The notes: generated by a model from the letters alone, not told the origin. DNA of 64,000 nucleotides from an uncultured Rhodocyclaceae bacterium (GCA_907163225.1 OU015322.1:1899001-1963000), one strand, 5' to 3'. Positions 46,941 to 57,058 are shown, counted from the stretch's first letter. Translations and numbers: made by a program.

Positions 46941-47873
46941 TTACCAAGGCAGCACGCCAAAAGCCTTGCGGAAACGCTCAGCGATCTCCTCGCGACGAGG
47001 CTGATGACTCTGGCCACCGCGATGGGCAATCTTGATCGCCCCCATGACCGCTGCCAGGCGCCCTGCGCTGAGCCAGTCGAAACCGTTAGCGATGCCATAG
47101 AGCAAACCGGAACGGTAGGCGTCGCCACAACCCGTCGGGTCAAGAATCTCATCGGCTTCAACGCAGGGAATATCGTGGCGAACGCCGTCCGCGTAGATCT
47201 CCGAGCCTTCGCCACCACGCGTCACGACCAGCGCCTTCAAATTACCAGCAAGTTGTTCCAGGCTACGGCCAGTGCGGTCGCACAACAACTTGGCTTCGTA
47301 ATCGTTAAAGCAGGCGTAGTCGGCTAACTGGATGAAATCAAGCAGTTCGTCGCCATTGAACATCGGCAATCCCTGGCCCGGATCGAAAATGAACGGAACT
47401 TTCGCCTCGGCAAAATCGCGAGCGTGCTGCATCATGCCCTCACGACCGTCCGGTGCAACGATACCGAGCTTGGCATTGGCGCTCTCAACCTTGTTCAGAT
47501 GCGAAAAACTCATCGCCCCGGGGTGGAACGCCGTGATCTGGTTGTCGTCGAGATCGGTGGTGATGAAGGCCTGTGCAGTGAAGCTGCCGCTAATCTGGCG
47601 AACATGGGTGCGTGGCAGACCGAGTTTGTCGAGGCGGGCAAGGTAGGGCGCAGCGTCATCGCCAACGGTAGCCATGATCATGGGCTCCCCCCCCAGCAGC
47701 AGCAGGTTGTAGGCAATATTGCCAGCACAGCCGCCGAACTCCCGGCGCATTTCAGGGACCAGAAAAGCGACATTCAGAATATGTATCTGCTCGGGCAGGA
47801 TGTGGTTCTTGAAACGGTCCGGAAAGACCATGATGTTGTCGAAAGCGAGCGAACCGCAGATTAGTGTCGTCAT
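46941..47873 (-). CDS. PfkB family carbohydrate/nucleoside kinase (adenosine-kinase-like)
   Basis: Ribokinase-fold kinase of 310 residues. GSLAFDNIMVFPDRFKNHIL near residue 7, GGCAGNIAYNLLLLGGEPMI near 47 (substrate-binding glycine pair), FNDYEAKLLCDRTGRSLEQL near 192 and the C-terminal anion hole and catalytic base DEILDPTGCGDAYRSGLLYG near 250. Similar proteins are annotated as adenosine kinase; substrate cannot be fixed from sequence alone. Six bases after the zinc-ribbon gene, end of the aroQ-accB-accC-prmA-... operon. Confidence 0.88.
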   Translation of the reverse strand: MTTLICGSLAFDNIMVFPDRFKNHILPEQIHILNVAFLVPEMRREFGGCAGNIAYNLLLLGGEPMIMATVGDDAAPYLARLDKLGLPRTHVRQISGSFTAQAFITTDLDDNQITAFHPGAMSFSHLNKVESANAKLGIVAPDGREGMMQHARDFAEAKVPFIFDPGQGLPMFNGDELLDFIQLADYACFNDYEAKLLCDRTGRSLEQLAGNLKALVVTRGGEGSEIYADGVRHDIPCVEADEILDPTGCGDAYRSGLLYGIANGFDWLSAGRLAAVMGAIKIAHRGGQSHQPRREEIAERFRKAFGVLPW

Positions 47874-47879
47874 TTGGGG

Positions 47880-49145
47880 TCAGGGATAAAAGATGTAAAG
47901 GCGGTAACCGGCGGCACCGATTTCCTTGGCCTCGATCCACAGCTTCACGGCAACTTCACCGTTTGCGGGAAAGGCTTCGGATTTCGTTCCGGGCGGCAGG
48001 TAATCAGCGGCAACCATGACGCGCCGCGAAACAACGGTATCGTTGGTATCGGTCAGGCTCAGCTCTAGTGCTGGCCAGGCCTGGGCGTAGCCAGCACGAT
48101 TTTTCAGCGTAGCCTGCAACACGAACAGTCCGCGCACGTTGTCAGACTGCAAATCGGAGGTTTCAATGGAAACCAACGAAGAATTTCTCGGTAAAGGAAT
48201 GTCGACCGCAAACAGGTCATACAAAGCCGCACTATCCGGCAGACGCAAGGCAACTTCAGTACGGTAGTGATACAGCAACTGGGCAACGAGGCCCATCACC
48301 AGCAGAACCGAAACGAGGACAAAAGGCCAGACTGCCCGCTGATGCGAATCCCCGGCAAAACCTCCCAGACCGTTGTCTGCCAAGGTGCCGGCAGCCCAGC
48401 GATTATAGGAAGGGCCATCGTTTAGTTCGCGTGCCGCCACCAGCCCAGCCTGCCGCGCAGCTTGGGTACTCTCCTCCGGGGACTCCGCCAGGATGTCGAC
48501 GGATACTGGTTGGCGGGTCGCTGCCGCAGGTACCGCAGGCTCAACAATTTCCGCTTCAGACTCCAGCAACGCATCGTGGGCCGACACCAGCGGCTCAGCC
48601 ACCCCTGGCAGCAAAGACTCGACGACCTCAGGGCCACTGATTTCGGTCGAAACTTCGTCGGCGCAATCCAGTGCCTCCTTCGCGGCTTCGGCTTCGGCTT
48701 CGGCTTCGGCTTCGGCTTCGGCTTCGGCTTCGGCTTCGGCTTCGGCTTCGGCTTCGGCTTCGGCTTCGGCTTCGGCTTCGGCTTCGGCTTCGGCTTCGGC
48801 TTCGGCTTCGGCTTCGGCTTCGGCTTCGGCTTCGGCTTCGGCTTCGGCTTCGGCTTCGGCTTCGGCTTCGGCTTCGGGTTCCGGTTCCGGTTCCGGTTCC
48901 GGTTCCGGTTCCGGTTCCGGCAGCGCCGAATGATGCGCTATTTCATGCGGGTATTCATCTACCGGAGAAATCTCCATGTCTGTTGGCTGTGCGTCTAGCA
49001 CCGAGGAATCGGCGTCCGGCACCAACTGGTCGAAAGCATTGAATATGCCCTGGCAGCTTCCGCACCTGACTGTCCCTGCTTTCAGACGCAACTGCGCGGA
49101 CGTCACACGGAAAATCGTGTTGCATGCCGGGCAGCGTGTTCGCAT
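47880..49145 (-). CDS. MJ0042-type zinc-ribbon protein with DUF3426 and a long Glu-Ala repeat
   Basis: 421 residues. N-terminal zinc ribbon MRTRCPACNTIFRVTSAQLR then VRCGSCQGIFNAFDQL (CxxC...CxxC). Next an acidic linker: eight Pro-Glu units followed by 32 units of Glu-Ala encoded by a perfect hexanucleotide repeat. One membrane segment (VWPFVLVSVLLVMGLVAQLL), then a C-terminal DUF3426 domain, probably periplasmic, with LQATLKNRAGYAQAWPALEL and ending LYIFYP. ATG at 49145 is overlapped by the prmA stop. Function unknown; the linker would hold the cytosolic ribbon away from the membrane. Confidence 0.88.
   Translation of the reverse strand: MRTRCPACNTIFRVTSAQLRLKAGTVRCGSCQGIFNAFDQLVPDADSSVLDAQPTDMEISPVDEYPHEIAHHSALPEPEPEPEPEPEPEPEAEAEAEAEAEAEAEAEAEAEAEAEAEAEAEAEAEAEAEAEAEAEAEAEAEAEAEAEAEAEAEAAKEALDCADEVSTEISGPEVVESLLPGVAEPLVSAHDALLESEAEIVEPAVPAAATRQPVSVDILAESPEESTQAARQAGLVAARELNDGPSYNRWAAGTLADNGLGGFAGDSHQRAVWPFVLVSVLLVMGLVAQLLYHYRTEVALRLPDSAALYDLFAVDIPLPRNSSLVSIETSDLQSDNVRGLFVLQATLKNRAGYAQAWPALELSLTDTNDTVVSRRVMVAADYLPPGTKSEAFPANGEVAVKLWIEAKEIGAAGYRLYIFYP
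48684..48917. repeat. Hexanucleotide tandem repeat (GGCTTC x32, then GGTTCC-type units)
   Basis: GGCTTC repeats 32 times without a mismatch from 48684 to 48875, then one GGGTTC and six CGGTTC units to 48917. On the coding (minus) strand they read Glu-Ala and Pro-Glu. The unit is a multiple of three so slippage changes length, not frame. Perfect identity of all units implies recent or ongoing expansion. Not a CRISPR: units are 6 bases with no spacers. Confidence 0.97.
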
Positions 49146-50035
49146 CAGGGCTTGATTCCGGCCAGGCATACCCAGTCTTCGCGTGTATCTGCTACTTGCA
49201 TCGGCATCCACTGGGCGTATATGGCAATGATTTCTTCTGCCTGCTCACGCAAAATCCCGGACAACGCGAGCCTGCCACCCGGACGGACATGCGCGCAAAT
49301 AGCGGGTGCCAACACACGAAGCGGATTGGAGAGAATGTTGGCGACGACAAGATCGTACTCGCCAGCGACCGGCGTCGCCGAATCGGCGAACAACGCAGTC
49401 ACGCCATTGCGCTCAGCATTGGAACGCGCCGCCTCTACAGCCAGGGGGTCAATATCGACGCCGGCGACAGAAGCAGCGCCCAGACGAGCCGCAGCAATCG
49501 CCAGAATTCCAGAGCCGCAACCGTAATCGAGCACCGTACAGCCGTCCGAAACATTTCGCTCCAGCCATTCCAGGCAGAGCCGGGTGGTTGGATGCGAACC
49601 GGTGCCAAAGGCCATTCCCGGGTCGAGAATCAGGTTGACCGCAGCCGGATCTGGCGTTTCGTGCCACGACGGCACGATCCACAGGCGCTCCGAAACCCGG
49701 ATCGGGTCGAACTGCGACTGTGTCAGCTGCACCCAGTTCTGTTCTTCCACCGTCTCGACCGAGTAGGCCGGCGCCGCAATCAGGCCAATGGCCGCACTTG
49801 CCTCAGCGAGCAGAGCATCGATTTCGGCATCCGGCTCAAGCAGGGCGACGATACGCGAATGCGTCCAGCCCGAACTCGGCACCGAACCGGGCTCACCGAA
49901 CAACGGTTGCTCGTCCGGCGTGCCGGCATCGGCATCCTCGATACTGGCCGACAGCGCGCCTGCTTCAAGCAGGGCATCGCAAATCGGCTCGGCATGCGAT
50001 GCATCGGTCAGGAAACTGACGCTTTGCCAAGCCAT
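49145..50035 (-). CDS. prmA: Ribosomal protein L11 methyltransferase
   Basis: SAM-dependent methyltransferase trimethylating ribosomal protein L11; 296 residues. N-terminal substrate-recognition region, linker, then the catalytic domain with DPGMAFGTGSHPTTRLCLEW near residue 138, motif I VLDYGCGSGILAIAAARLGA near 167, DIDPLAVEAARSNAERNGV near 192 and LVVANILSNPLRVLAPAICA near 228 (the NILxxPL segment typical of PrmA). Four bases after accC. Confidence 0.96.
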   Translation of the reverse strand: MAWQSVSFLTDASHAEPICDALLEAGALSASIEDADAGTPDEQPLFGEPGSVPSSGWTHSRIVALLEPDAEIDALLAEASAAIGLIAAPAYSVETVEEQNWVQLTQSQFDPIRVSERLWIVPSWHETPDPAAVNLILDPGMAFGTGSHPTTRLCLEWLERNVSDGCTVLDYGCGSGILAIAAARLGAASVAGVDIDPLAVEAARSNAERNGVTALFADSATPVAGEYDLVVANILSNPLRVLAPAICAHVRPGGRLALSGILREQAEEIIAIYAQWMPMQVADTREDWVCLAGIKP

Positions 50036-50038
50036 CGC

Positions 50039-51397
50039 TTACTTCTTCACTTCGCCCTTGTCGGCGAGTTTCTGTTCGAGGTAATGAATACTCGTCCCGC
50101 CTTCGACGAAACGGGCGTCCTGCATCAGCTCCTGGTGCAGCGGGATATTGGTCTTGATGCCCTGAATGCTCATCTCGGACAAGGCGATACGCATGCGACG
50201 AATGGCCTGATCACGGGTGTCGCCATAGGCGATGACCTTGGCGACCATCGAGTCGTAATGTGACGGCACCGTGTAACCCTGATAAATGTGCGTATCGACC
50301 CGGATACCGGGGCCGCCGGGCGGATGATAAAACTCGATTTTGCCGGGGCAGGGTACGAACGTGAACGGATCTTCGGCATTGACACGGCATTCGATGGAAT
50401 GGCCGCGGAAGACGATGTCTTTCTGCTTGTAGCGTAGCTTCTCGCCAGCAGCGACACGAATCTGCTCCTGGACTATATCGACGCCGGTGATCATTTCGGT
50501 CACCGGATGCTCGACCTGAACACGTGTGTTCATTTCAATAAAATAAAACTCGCCGTTTTCGTATAGGAATTCGAAAGTACCGGCACCACGGTAACCAATC
50601 TTGCGGCAGGCTTCTGCGCAACGTTCGCCGATACGGGCAATCAGGCGGGCCGGAATGTGCGGTGCCGGCGCCTCTTCGATCACCTTCTGGTGGCGGCGCT
50701 GCATCGAGCAGTCGCGTTCGCCAAGGTAAATCGCGTTCTTGTATTCGTCGGCCAGGACCTGGATTTCCACGTGACGCGGGTTTTCCAGGTATTTTTCCAT
50801 GTAGACCGCGGGATTATTGAAGAAGCTGCCGGCCTCCTGCTTGGTCATCCCCACGGCATTGACCAGCGCCGCCTCGGTGTGCACGACACGCATGCCACGA
50901 CCACCGCCGCCGCCTGCAGCCTTGATGATCACCGGATAGCCTACGGCGCGGGCAATCTTGACGATTTCCTTCGGATCATCCGGCAATTCGCCGTCTGAAC
51001 CCGGCACGCAAGGTACCTGAGCCTCCTTCATCGCATTCTTGGCGGAGACCTTGTCGCCCATCAGGCGAATCGTTTCGGCACGCGGCCCGATGAATACGAA
51101 ACCGGAGGTCTCAACACGCTCGGCAAAGTCAGCGTTTTCCGACAGGAAGCCGTAACCCGGGTGAATCGCCTGGGCATCGGTCACTTCCGCAGCCGAAATG
51201 ATCGCCGGGACGTTCAAGTAGCTGAGAGACGAAGAAGCCGGGCCGATACAGACCGACTCATCCGCCAGCTTGACGTATTTCGCGTCACGATCGGCCTCGG
51301 AGTGCACGACCACCGTCTTGATGCCAAGCTCGCGGCAGGCGCGCTGAATACGCAGCGCGATCTCCCCGCGGTTGGCGATAAGAATCTTTTCAAACAT
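50039..51397 (-). CDS. accC: Acetyl-CoA carboxylase biotin carboxylase subunit
   Basis: ATP-grasp enzyme carboxylating biotin on AccB to start fatty-acid synthesis; 452 residues. [20 protein letters not shown] is the canonical start. [15 protein letters not shown] near 80, ATP loop [17 protein letters not shown] near 157, [20 protein letters not shown] near 222, [20 protein letters not shown] near 282. The ATG at 51397 is preferred over one five codons upstream; accB ends 7 bases before it. Confidence 0.97.
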   Translation of the reverse strand: MFEKILIANRGEIALRIQRACRELGIKTVVVHSEADRDAKYVKLADESVCIGPASSSLSYLNVPAIISAAEVTDAQAIHPGYGFLSENADFAERVETSGFVFIGPRAETIRLMGDKVSAKNAMKEAQVPCVPGSDGELPDDPKEIVKIARAVGYPVIIKAAGGGGGRGMRVVHTEAALVNAVGMTKQEAGSFFNNPAVYMEKYLENPRHVEIQVLADEYKNAIYLGERDCSMQRRHQKVIEEAPAPHIPARLIARIGERCAEACRKIGYRGAGTFEFLYENGEFYFIEMNTRVQVEHPVTEMITGVDIVQEQIRVAAGEKLRYKQKDIVFRGHSIECRVNAEDPFTFVPCPGKIEFYHPPGGPGIRVDTHIYQGYTVPSHYDSMVAKVIAYGDTRDQAIRRMRIALSEMSIQGIKTNIPLHQELMQDARFVEGGTSIHYLEQKLADKGEVKK

Positions 51398-51404
51398 GGC
51401 CATA

Positions 51405-51860
51405 TCAGCCAATCACATAAAGCGGCTCACCGAACTCCACCGGCTCGCCATTCTCGACCAGGATGGCCTTGACCACGCCCGATGCATCGGACTCGATCTC
51501 GTTGAGCAGTTTCATGGCCTCGATGATGCAAAGGGTTTCGCCCTGCTTCACGGTCTGGCCGATCTGCACGAACGCGTCGGCGCCGGGCGACGGCGAGCGG
51601 TAGAAGGTACCGACCATCGGCGACTTGACGATGTGGCCTTCGGGCAACTCGTCTTCGTCGTCCAGATTAACAGAGGAAGCCGACGGTGCACCCGGAGCAG
51701 CCATCGGTGCCGGAGCAGCATAGTATTGCTGCGGAGCAGCGGCAACTGTGCCGTAATGCTTGGCAATTCGGACTTTTTCTTCGCCTTCGGTGACTTCGAG
51801 TTCGGAAATACCGGATTCCTGAACGAGGTCGATGAGTTTCTTGAGTTTACGCAGATCCAT
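51405..51860 (-). CDS. accB: Biotin carboxyl carrier protein of acetyl-CoA carboxylase
   Basis: 151 residues: helical N-terminus [20 protein letters not shown], an Ala/Pro-rich linker with [15 protein letters not shown], the protruding thumb [20 protein letters not shown], and the biotinylation motif [12 protein letters not shown] near residue 110 (lysine of EAMKL). ATG at 51860 preceded by GGAG-like GGGAGT. Coupled to accC; aroQ lies 55 bases upstream. Confidence 0.97.
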   Translation of the reverse strand: MDLRKLKKLIDLVQESGISELEVTEGEEKVRIAKHYGTVAAAPQQYYAAPAPMAAPGAPSASSVNLDDEDELPEGHIVKSPMVGTFYRSPSPGADAFVQIGQTVKQGETLCIIEAMKLLNEIESDASGVVKAILVENGEPVEFGEPLYVIG

Positions 51861-51915
51861 GGAGACTCCCTTCTGTGTTGCGCCCGATGGGCACAAATGT
51901 CCGACCGAAGCCGGA

Positions 51916-52395
51916 CTATTCAATATTAAGCTTGTTAAGCAGATATTCGAGGGCGAGCAGATAGCCCTCGTGACCCAGCCCGCAGATGACGCCGATGGCC
52001 AGATCCGAAAAATACGAGTGATGGCGGAACGGTTCCCGCGCATGCACATTGGAAAGATGCACTTCTACGAACGGTATTGCCACAGCCGCAATCGCATCGC
52101 GCAGGGCGACGCTGGTATGTGTGTACGCCGCCGGATTGATAATGATGGCGCGGACACCCTGTTCGCGAGCAGCATGAATTCGCTCGATAAGCGCACCTTC
52201 ATGGTTGCTCTGAAACGCCTCCAGCTCGACGCCGGCGGTTTCGGCCATGCGCGCCAGAGACATGTTGATATCCGACAGGGTTACCCGGCCGTAATGCTCA
52301 GGTTCACGTGTGCCAAGCAGGTTCAGATTAGGCCCGTGCATTACAAGAATCAGGGGCTTCTCCACCGGCTTGGAAGCAGTTTTTCGCTTCGTCAT
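51916..52395 (-). CDS. aroQ: 3-dehydroquinate dehydratase, type II
   Basis: Third step of the shikimate pathway, 159 residues, dodecameric type II enzyme. After a basic lead, [18 protein letters not shown] near residue 19 carries the catalytic Tyr/Arg loop; [20 protein letters not shown] near 62, [17 protein letters not shown] near 88 with the conserved Asn and His, and [20 protein letters not shown] near 112. Heads the aroQ-accB-accC-prmA operon, a standard betaproteobacterial order. Intact, unlike aroE at 24400-25198. Confidence 0.96.
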   Translation of the reverse strand: MTKRKTASKPVEKPLILVMHGPNLNLLGTREPEHYGRVTLSDINMSLARMAETAGVELEAFQSNHEGALIERIHAAREQGVRAIIINPAAYTHTSVALRDAIAAVAIPFVEVHLSNVHAREPFRHHSYFSDLAIGVICGLGHEGYLLALEYLLNKLNIE

Positions 52396-52434
52396 AGCTG
52401 CAAGTTTGCCGCAAATCGCCGCAACTTGTCCAGT

Positions 52435-53025
52435 CTATTCCTTTAGTAAGGCGCGCAGGGCCTCGGCGCGGATTCGATCATGCGGGCGGCCATCATGGTG
52501 TTTCAGACTGACTCGTTCCATATGCGGGCCACAGATCACCAGATTGGCATCGGCCGTATCGGTTTCCATCTGCAATACCGCTTCGACCCGCTCGTTGCGG
52601 GCTTCAACATGTGATACGTCAATGCCGCGATTGAGCAGAAAAATCTCGACCTCCTTGGCGCTGTCGGCAAAAAGCAGGATGTCGATGTGCGAATATTCGC
52701 CCGCCGTGCCATCCAGCACCGAGCCCGTCAGATATGGATTGAAGTCGGTCAGCAGATCGAGTAATTCAAGTGCCGTGTGGCGCAAGGCGGCAATCAATTC
52801 CTCATGCTCTTCGCCATGGTACAGGATGCGATAGGTGCGGAGTTCGGCCTCGACCTCGGCGTTATCCGGAAAAGCCGTATGCTCGGGCAGCCCTAGCTGG
52901 CGGGCGGCCTTTTTTTTGGCATGGTGATAGTCAGTTATGCCATCTTCAGCCATCAAACGGGCGGCGGTGCTGGCAATGCTGGCACGGACGCCAGTGCTTG
53001 GGCGTTGCTTTTCATGACGGGTCAT
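52435..53025 (-). CDS. Conserved hypothetical, nucleotidyltransferase-like
   Basis: 196 residues, no signal or membrane segment. An N-terminal helical, basic region (YHHAKKKAARQLGLPEHTAF) is followed by NPYLTGSVLDGTAGEYSHID then ILLFADSAKEVEIFLL, which has the look of the minimal nucleotidyltransferase fold (G-S then D/D with hydrophobic strands). No partner HEPN gene is adjacent, so a toxin-antitoxin module is not supported. Divergent from mpl with 50 bases between starts. I do not recognise a named gene. Confidence 0.65.
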   Translation of the reverse strand: MTRHEKQRPSTGVRASIASTAARLMAEDGITDYHHAKKKAARQLGLPEHTAFPDNAEVEAELRTYRILYHGEEHEELIAALRHTALELLDLLTDFNPYLTGSVLDGTAGEYSHIDILLFADSAKEVEIFLLNRGIDVSHVEARNERVEAVLQMETDTADANLVICGPHMERVSLKHHDGRPHDRIRAEALRALLKE

Positions 53026-53075
53026 GGGGACTCGATCAAGGTAAAATCGCCCCCATTCTAACGGCTCGATTCGAA

Positions 53076-54422
53076 ATGCACATTCATATTCTCGGCATCT
53101 GCGGCACCTTCATGGGTGGCGTTGCACAACTGGCGGTCGACTCAGGCCACAAGGTCACCGGCTGCGACGCCAATGTTTATCCACCGATGAGTGACCAACT
53201 GCGCAGTGCCGGCATTGAACTCATCGAGGACTTTGGCACAGATCAGTTGGCGTTGGCCCCGGACATGTATGTGATCGGCAATGCTGTTTCGCGCGGCAAT
53301 CCGCTGCTCGAAGCCATTATCGACAAAGGCTTGGCCTACGTTTCCGGGCCGCAGTGGCTGGCTGAACACGTGCTGCAAGGCCGCTGGGTCCTGGGTGTGG
53401 CCGGCACGCATGGCAAGACGACAACCGCTTCCATGCTGGCCTGGATTCTCGAAGATGCCGGAATGAAGCCGGGTTTCCTGATTGGCGGCGTGCCGTTGAA
53501 TTTTTCCGTTTCGGCCCGCCTGGGCGAGACGCCGTTTTTCGTCATCGAAGCCGACGAATACGACACAGCCTTCTGTGACAAGCGCTCCAAGTTCATCCAT
53601 TACCGGCCGCGGACGGTTGTTCTGAACAATCTCGAATTCGATCACGCCGACATTTTCAGCGATCTGGCTGCGATCGAAACTCAATTCCACCACCTCGTGC
53701 GCACCTTGCCGCAGTCCGGGCTGATCGTTTCGAATGCGGCGGAGGCCACCCTGGAGCGCGTACTGGCGCGTGGCTGCTGGACGCCAGTTGAGCGTTTCAA
53801 CGACCCCGCCGGCTATCGCGTCACCGGCGACGACGCCCGGGGCGAGCTGGCTCTGCATGGGCCCGAGGGAAGAATTGGCCGCACCGTCTGGCGACTGTCC
53901 GGTGAACACAATCGCGCCAATGCCTGCGCCGCATTGCTCGCCGCTCGCCACGTCGGCGTGTCGCTGGCGCATGGGCTGGATGCGCTGTCCCGCTTCGTCA
54001 ATGTCAAACGACGCATGGAAGTCTGTGGCGACGTCCGTGGCGTCACCGTGTACGACGATTTCGCCCACCACCCGACTGCCATCGCGACCACTGTTGCCGG
54101 TCTTCGCCGCAAGGTCGGCAGCGCCCGCATCCTTGCCGTGCTGGAGCCGCGCTCAAACACGATGAAACTGGGCACGATGAAATCGCAGTTGCCGGAGAGC
54201 CTGCGTGAAGTCGACCTGGCTTTCTGCTACGCCGGGAATCTCGGCTGGGATGCCCGCGAGGCGCTGGCGCCGATGGGCGAACGCGCCATCGTCGAGGATG
54301 ATCTTGCCCGACTGGTTGACCAGATTGTCATCGCAGCGCAAGCCGGCGACCACATTCTGGTCATGAGCAACGGCGGTTTCGGCGGCATACACGGCAAGTT
54401 GCTGGCCGCGTTGAGCGAGTAA
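53076..54422 (+). CDS. mpl: UDP-N-acetylmuramate:L-alanyl-gamma-D-glutamyl-meso-diaminopimelate ligase
   Basis: Murein-peptide recycling ligase joining recovered tripeptide to UDP-MurNAc; 448 residues, cytosolic. N-terminus MHIHILGICGTFMGGVAQLA and a SDxxVYPPMS-like segment (CDANVYPPMSDQL) near 33 set it apart from MurC. ATP loop GVAGTHGKTTTASMLAW near 108, EADEYDTAFCDKRSKFIHYR near 160, LSGEHNRANACAALLAAR near 274, YDDFAHHPTAIATTVAGL near 325. ATG at 53076 chosen; the frame is open upstream but antisense to the neighbour. A TAAAAT at 53042-53047 may be its -10. Confidence 0.96.
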   Translation: MHIHILGICGTFMGGVAQLAVDSGHKVTGCDANVYPPMSDQLRSAGIELIEDFGTDQLALAPDMYVIGNAVSRGNPLLEAIIDKGLAYVSGPQWLAEHVLQGRWVLGVAGTHGKTTTASMLAWILEDAGMKPGFLIGGVPLNFSVSARLGETPFFVIEADEYDTAFCDKRSKFIHYRPRTVVLNNLEFDHADIFSDLAAIETQFHHLVRTLPQSGLIVSNAAEATLERVLARGCWTPVERFNDPAGYRVTGDDARGELALHGPEGRIGRTVWRLSGEHNRANACAALLAARHVGVSLAHGLDALSRFVNVKRRMEVCGDVRGVTVYDDFAHHPTAIATTVAGLRRKVGSARILAVLEPRSNTMKLGTMKSQLPESLREVDLAFCYAGNLGWDAREALAPMGERAIVEDDLARLVDQIVIAAQAGDHILVMSNGGFGGIHGKLLAALSE

Positions 54423-54430
54423 GGCCGCTG

Positions 54431-54460
54431 CTGCGGTCAACCCGAAAAAACGGCCAAAAA
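54431..54460 (-). repeat. Dispersed GGTTGACCG element, extended copy
   Basis: Minus strand: TTTTTGGCCG, T tract, CGGGTTGACCGCAG. Between the convergent ends of mpl and maeB, immediately before their shared terminator. Confidence 0.7.
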
Positions 54461-54461
54461 T

Positions 54462-54500
54462 AAAAAAGGCGCGGGAGGAAAACCTCACCGCGCCTTTTTA
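54462..54500. terminator. Bidirectional intrinsic terminator between mpl and maeB
   Basis: Stem AAAAAGGCGCGG / CCGCGCCTTTTT with a second inner pairing GAGG / CCTC around AAAA. A and T tracts flank both sides, so it serves both convergent genes. Confidence 0.92.
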
Positions 54501-54511
54501 TTGAATGTAAC

Positions 54512-56788
54512 TCAGCGCTCCATCGACTCCACGACCGCCAGCGCCGTCATGTTTACCAGGCGCCGCACGGTTGCCGTGGCGGTCATTACATGCACCGGCT
54601 TGGCGGCACCGAGCAGGATGGGGCCGATGGTTACGCCTTCGCCGCCGGTCATCTTGATCAGGTTGTAGGAAATGTTGGCCGCGTCGATGTTCGGCATGAC
54701 CAGCAGATTGGCCTCACCCTTGAGCGGCGAATCCGGATTGGCTTCGCGACGGATGTCTTCATTGAGCGCCGAGTCGCCGTGCATCTCGCCATCGACTTCC
54801 AGTTCGCCAGCCGACATCGCATCGATCAGCCCGGCAGCAGCCCCCATCTTGCGGGACGATTCTGAGCTGGAAGAACCAAAATTGGAGTGCGACAACAGGG
54901 CCACCTTCGGATTCATGCCGAAGCGCTTGACCTGCTCGGCCGCCATCAGCGTCATCTCGGCAATTTCCTGCGCGTTCGGATTCTCGTTCACATGCGTGTC
55001 GCAAATGAAGAGCGAGCGGCCCGGCAGCATCAGGTAGTTCATCGCCGCCAGCGTATTGACGCCGTTGCGCTTGCCGATGATGTTCTGAATGACCCCGAGA
55101 TGGTGGCTGAACTGGCCTGTCATGCCGCAAATCAGGCCATCGGCGTAACCAAGCTTGAGCAACATGGCGCCGATCACCGTCGGCTTGCGATGCAAGGCAT
55201 CCTTGGCAATACCCGGTGTCACGCCGCGGCGAACCATCAGCTTGTGGTAGGCCTGCCAGCACTCACGGAAACGCTCGTCGGATTCGGGGTTGACGATATC
55301 GAAATCGACGCCCGGCTTGATCCGCAGTTTGGCCTTTTCCAGACGGCGCTCAATGATTTCGGGGCGGCCGACCAGAATCGGACGGGCGAATTTTTCCTCG
55401 ATCACGACCTGAACAGCCCGCAGAACGCGCTCCTCCTCGCCTTCGGAGAAGATGATGCGCTTGCCCTTGGCCTGACGGGCGGCCTGGAAAATGGCACGCA
55501 TGCCAACGCCGGTGTGATAGACGAATTCAGACAGCTTGGCGCGATAGGCGGCCCAGTCGGTGATCGGACGGGTGGCGACGCCGGAATCCATCGCAGCCTG
55601 AGCAACAGCCGGGGCGATCTTGACGATCAGGCGCGGGTCGAAGGGCTTGGGAATCAGGTATTCCGGGCCGAAGGAGAGGTCAGCGCCGGGATAGGCCATG
55701 GCCACTTCGTCAGTCACTTCGGCTTCGGCCAATTCAGCGATGGCGCGCACGGAAGCCATTTTCATTTCTTCGGTAATACGCGTCGCGCCCACATCGAGTG
55801 CACCGCGGAAAATGAACGGGAAGCAGAGGACGTTGTTGACCTGGTTCACGTAGTCGGAACGGCCGGTCGCAATAATCGCATCCGGACGGACTTCCTTGAC
55901 CAGCTCCGGCATGATTTCCGGGGTCGGGTTGGCTAGCGCGAAAACCATCGGCCGCTCAGCCATGCTGGCGACCATTTCCTGCTTGACCACGCCTGCAGCG
56001 GAGAGGCCGAGGAAGATGTCGGCACCGACCAGCGCTTCACCCAGCGTGCGCTTCTCCGTGTTCTGAGCATAGCGCGCCTTGGTTTCGTCCATGCCACCGG
56101 GACGGCCAACGTAGATGACGCCCTTGGAGTCGCACAGGGTAATGTTCTCGCGCTTGACGCCGAGATCGCACCATAGATTCACGCAAGAGATGGCGGCTGC
56201 GCCGGCACCGGAGACGACGACCTTGACCTTGTCGATTTTCTTGCCGACGACTTTCAGTCCGTTGAGCATTGCGGCGCCGGAAATGATGGCGGTACCGTGC
56301 TGGTCATCGTGGAAAACCGGGATGCTCATCCGTTCCTTGAGCTTTTCTTCAATATAAAAGCACTCGGGAGCCTTGATGTCTTCGAGGTTGATGCCGCCTA
56401 GCGTTGGCTCAAGAGCGGCAATCATGTCGATCAGCTTGTCCGGGTCGTTCTCGGCCAGTTCAATGTCGAAAACGTCGATGCCGGCAAACTTCTTGAACAG
56501 GCAACCCTTACCTTCCATGACTGGCTTGGAAGCCAGCGGGCCGATATTGCCGAGACCGAGCACGGCTGTACCGTTGGTTACGACACCGACCAGATTGGCG
56601 CGTGAGGTGTACCAGGCGGCAGTCGCCGGGTCTTCGACGATCGCATCGCAGGCGGCCGCAACACCCGGAGAGTAGGCCAGCGCCAGGTCGCGCTGATTGG
56701 TCAGGCCCTTGGTCGGGCGGACGGAAATCTTGCCCGGCGTGGGCCAGCGATGGTATTCGAGAGCGGCTTCGCGCAGATCCTTTTCCAC
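54512..56788 (-). CDS. maeB: NADP-dependent malic enzyme with C-terminal phosphotransacetylase-like domain
   Basis: Malate to pyruvate and CO2 with NADP; 758 residues. The start is taken as GTG at 56788, six bases after AGGAG, giving [20 protein letters not shown]; the ATG 17 codons upstream has no such site. Catalytic part: [14 protein letters not shown] near 38, [19 protein letters not shown] near 78, [11 protein letters not shown] near 157, and a Rossmann [17 protein letters not shown] near 192. From about residue 430 a phosphate-acetyltransferase-like domain ([29 protein letters not shown]), usually regulatory in MaeB. Confidence 0.95.
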   Translation of the reverse strand: MEKDLREAALEYHRWPTPGKISVRPTKGLTNQRDLALAYSPGVAAACDAIVEDPATAAWYTSRANLVGVVTNGTAVLGLGNIGPLASKPVMEGKGCLFKKFAGIDVFDIELAENDPDKLIDMIAALEPTLGGINLEDIKAPECFYIEEKLKERMSIPVFHDDQHGTAIISGAAMLNGLKVVGKKIDKVKVVVSGAGAAAISCVNLWCDLGVKRENITLCDSKGVIYVGRPGGMDETKARYAQNTEKRTLGEALVGADIFLGLSAAGVVKQEMVASMAERPMVFALANPTPEIMPELVKEVRPDAIIATGRSDYVNQVNNVLCFPFIFRGALDVGATRITEEMKMASVRAIAELAEAEVTDEVAMAYPGADLSFGPEYLIPKPFDPRLIVKIAPAVAQAAMDSGVATRPITDWAAYRAKLSEFVYHTGVGMRAIFQAARQAKGKRIIFSEGEEERVLRAVQVVIEEKFARPILVGRPEIIERRLEKAKLRIKPGVDFDIVNPESDERFRECWQAYHKLMVRRGVTPGIAKDALHRKPTVIGAMLLKLGYADGLICGMTGQFSHHLGVIQNIIGKRNGVNTLAAMNYLMLPGRSLFICDTHVNENPNAQEIAEMTLMAAEQVKRFGMNPKVALLSHSNFGSSSSESSRKMGAAAGLIDAMSAGELEVDGEMHGDSALNEDIRREANPDSPLKGEANLLVMPNIDAANISYNLIKMTGGEGVTIGPILLGAAKPVHVMTATATVRRLVNMTALAVVESMER

Positions 56789-57026
56789 GGATTCTCCTGA
56801 GGGTTTAGGTATTAGGGAAAACCTGTTAGGGTACTCCAAAGGTTCTCTGAGGGGTAGCGTAATTATGAATTACGCGGTCAAAATCCATGGCGAAACGTCA
56901 GCCCCGGTGCTCTACGGCTGAAAACAGCCACGAGCTTGCTGCCAATACCTGTCATGACGCCGTCTCTGGCATTTTCGACTCGACTGATTCCGGCTGCTGA
57001 CAACGGACCGCCAACCCGAGCCTTCC

Positions 57027-57058
57027 AAATTTGGCGCAAATTTCGGGTTGACCGCGAG
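57027..57058 (+). repeat. Dispersed GGTTGACCG element, extended copy
   Basis: AAATTTGGCGCAAATTTCGG followed by GTTGACCGCGAG. Same layout as the thiE copy. Located upstream of the MIP18-type gene, one of few copies not at gene 3' ends. Confidence 0.6.

Noticed and set aside
48684-48917. CRISPR array
   Set aside because: Units are 6 bases, contiguous and without spacers; no cas genes.
48671-49042. Open frames on the plus strand through the hexanucleotide array (Arg-Leu, Gly-Phe and Ser-Ala repeats)
   Set aside because: Any frame through a stop-free 6-base repeat is open. The minus-strand frame has a zinc ribbon, membrane segment and DUF3426 domain.
52435-53025. HEPN/MNT toxin-antitoxin module
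   Set aside because: Only a nucleotidyltransferase-like protein is present; no HEPN-type partner is adjacent.
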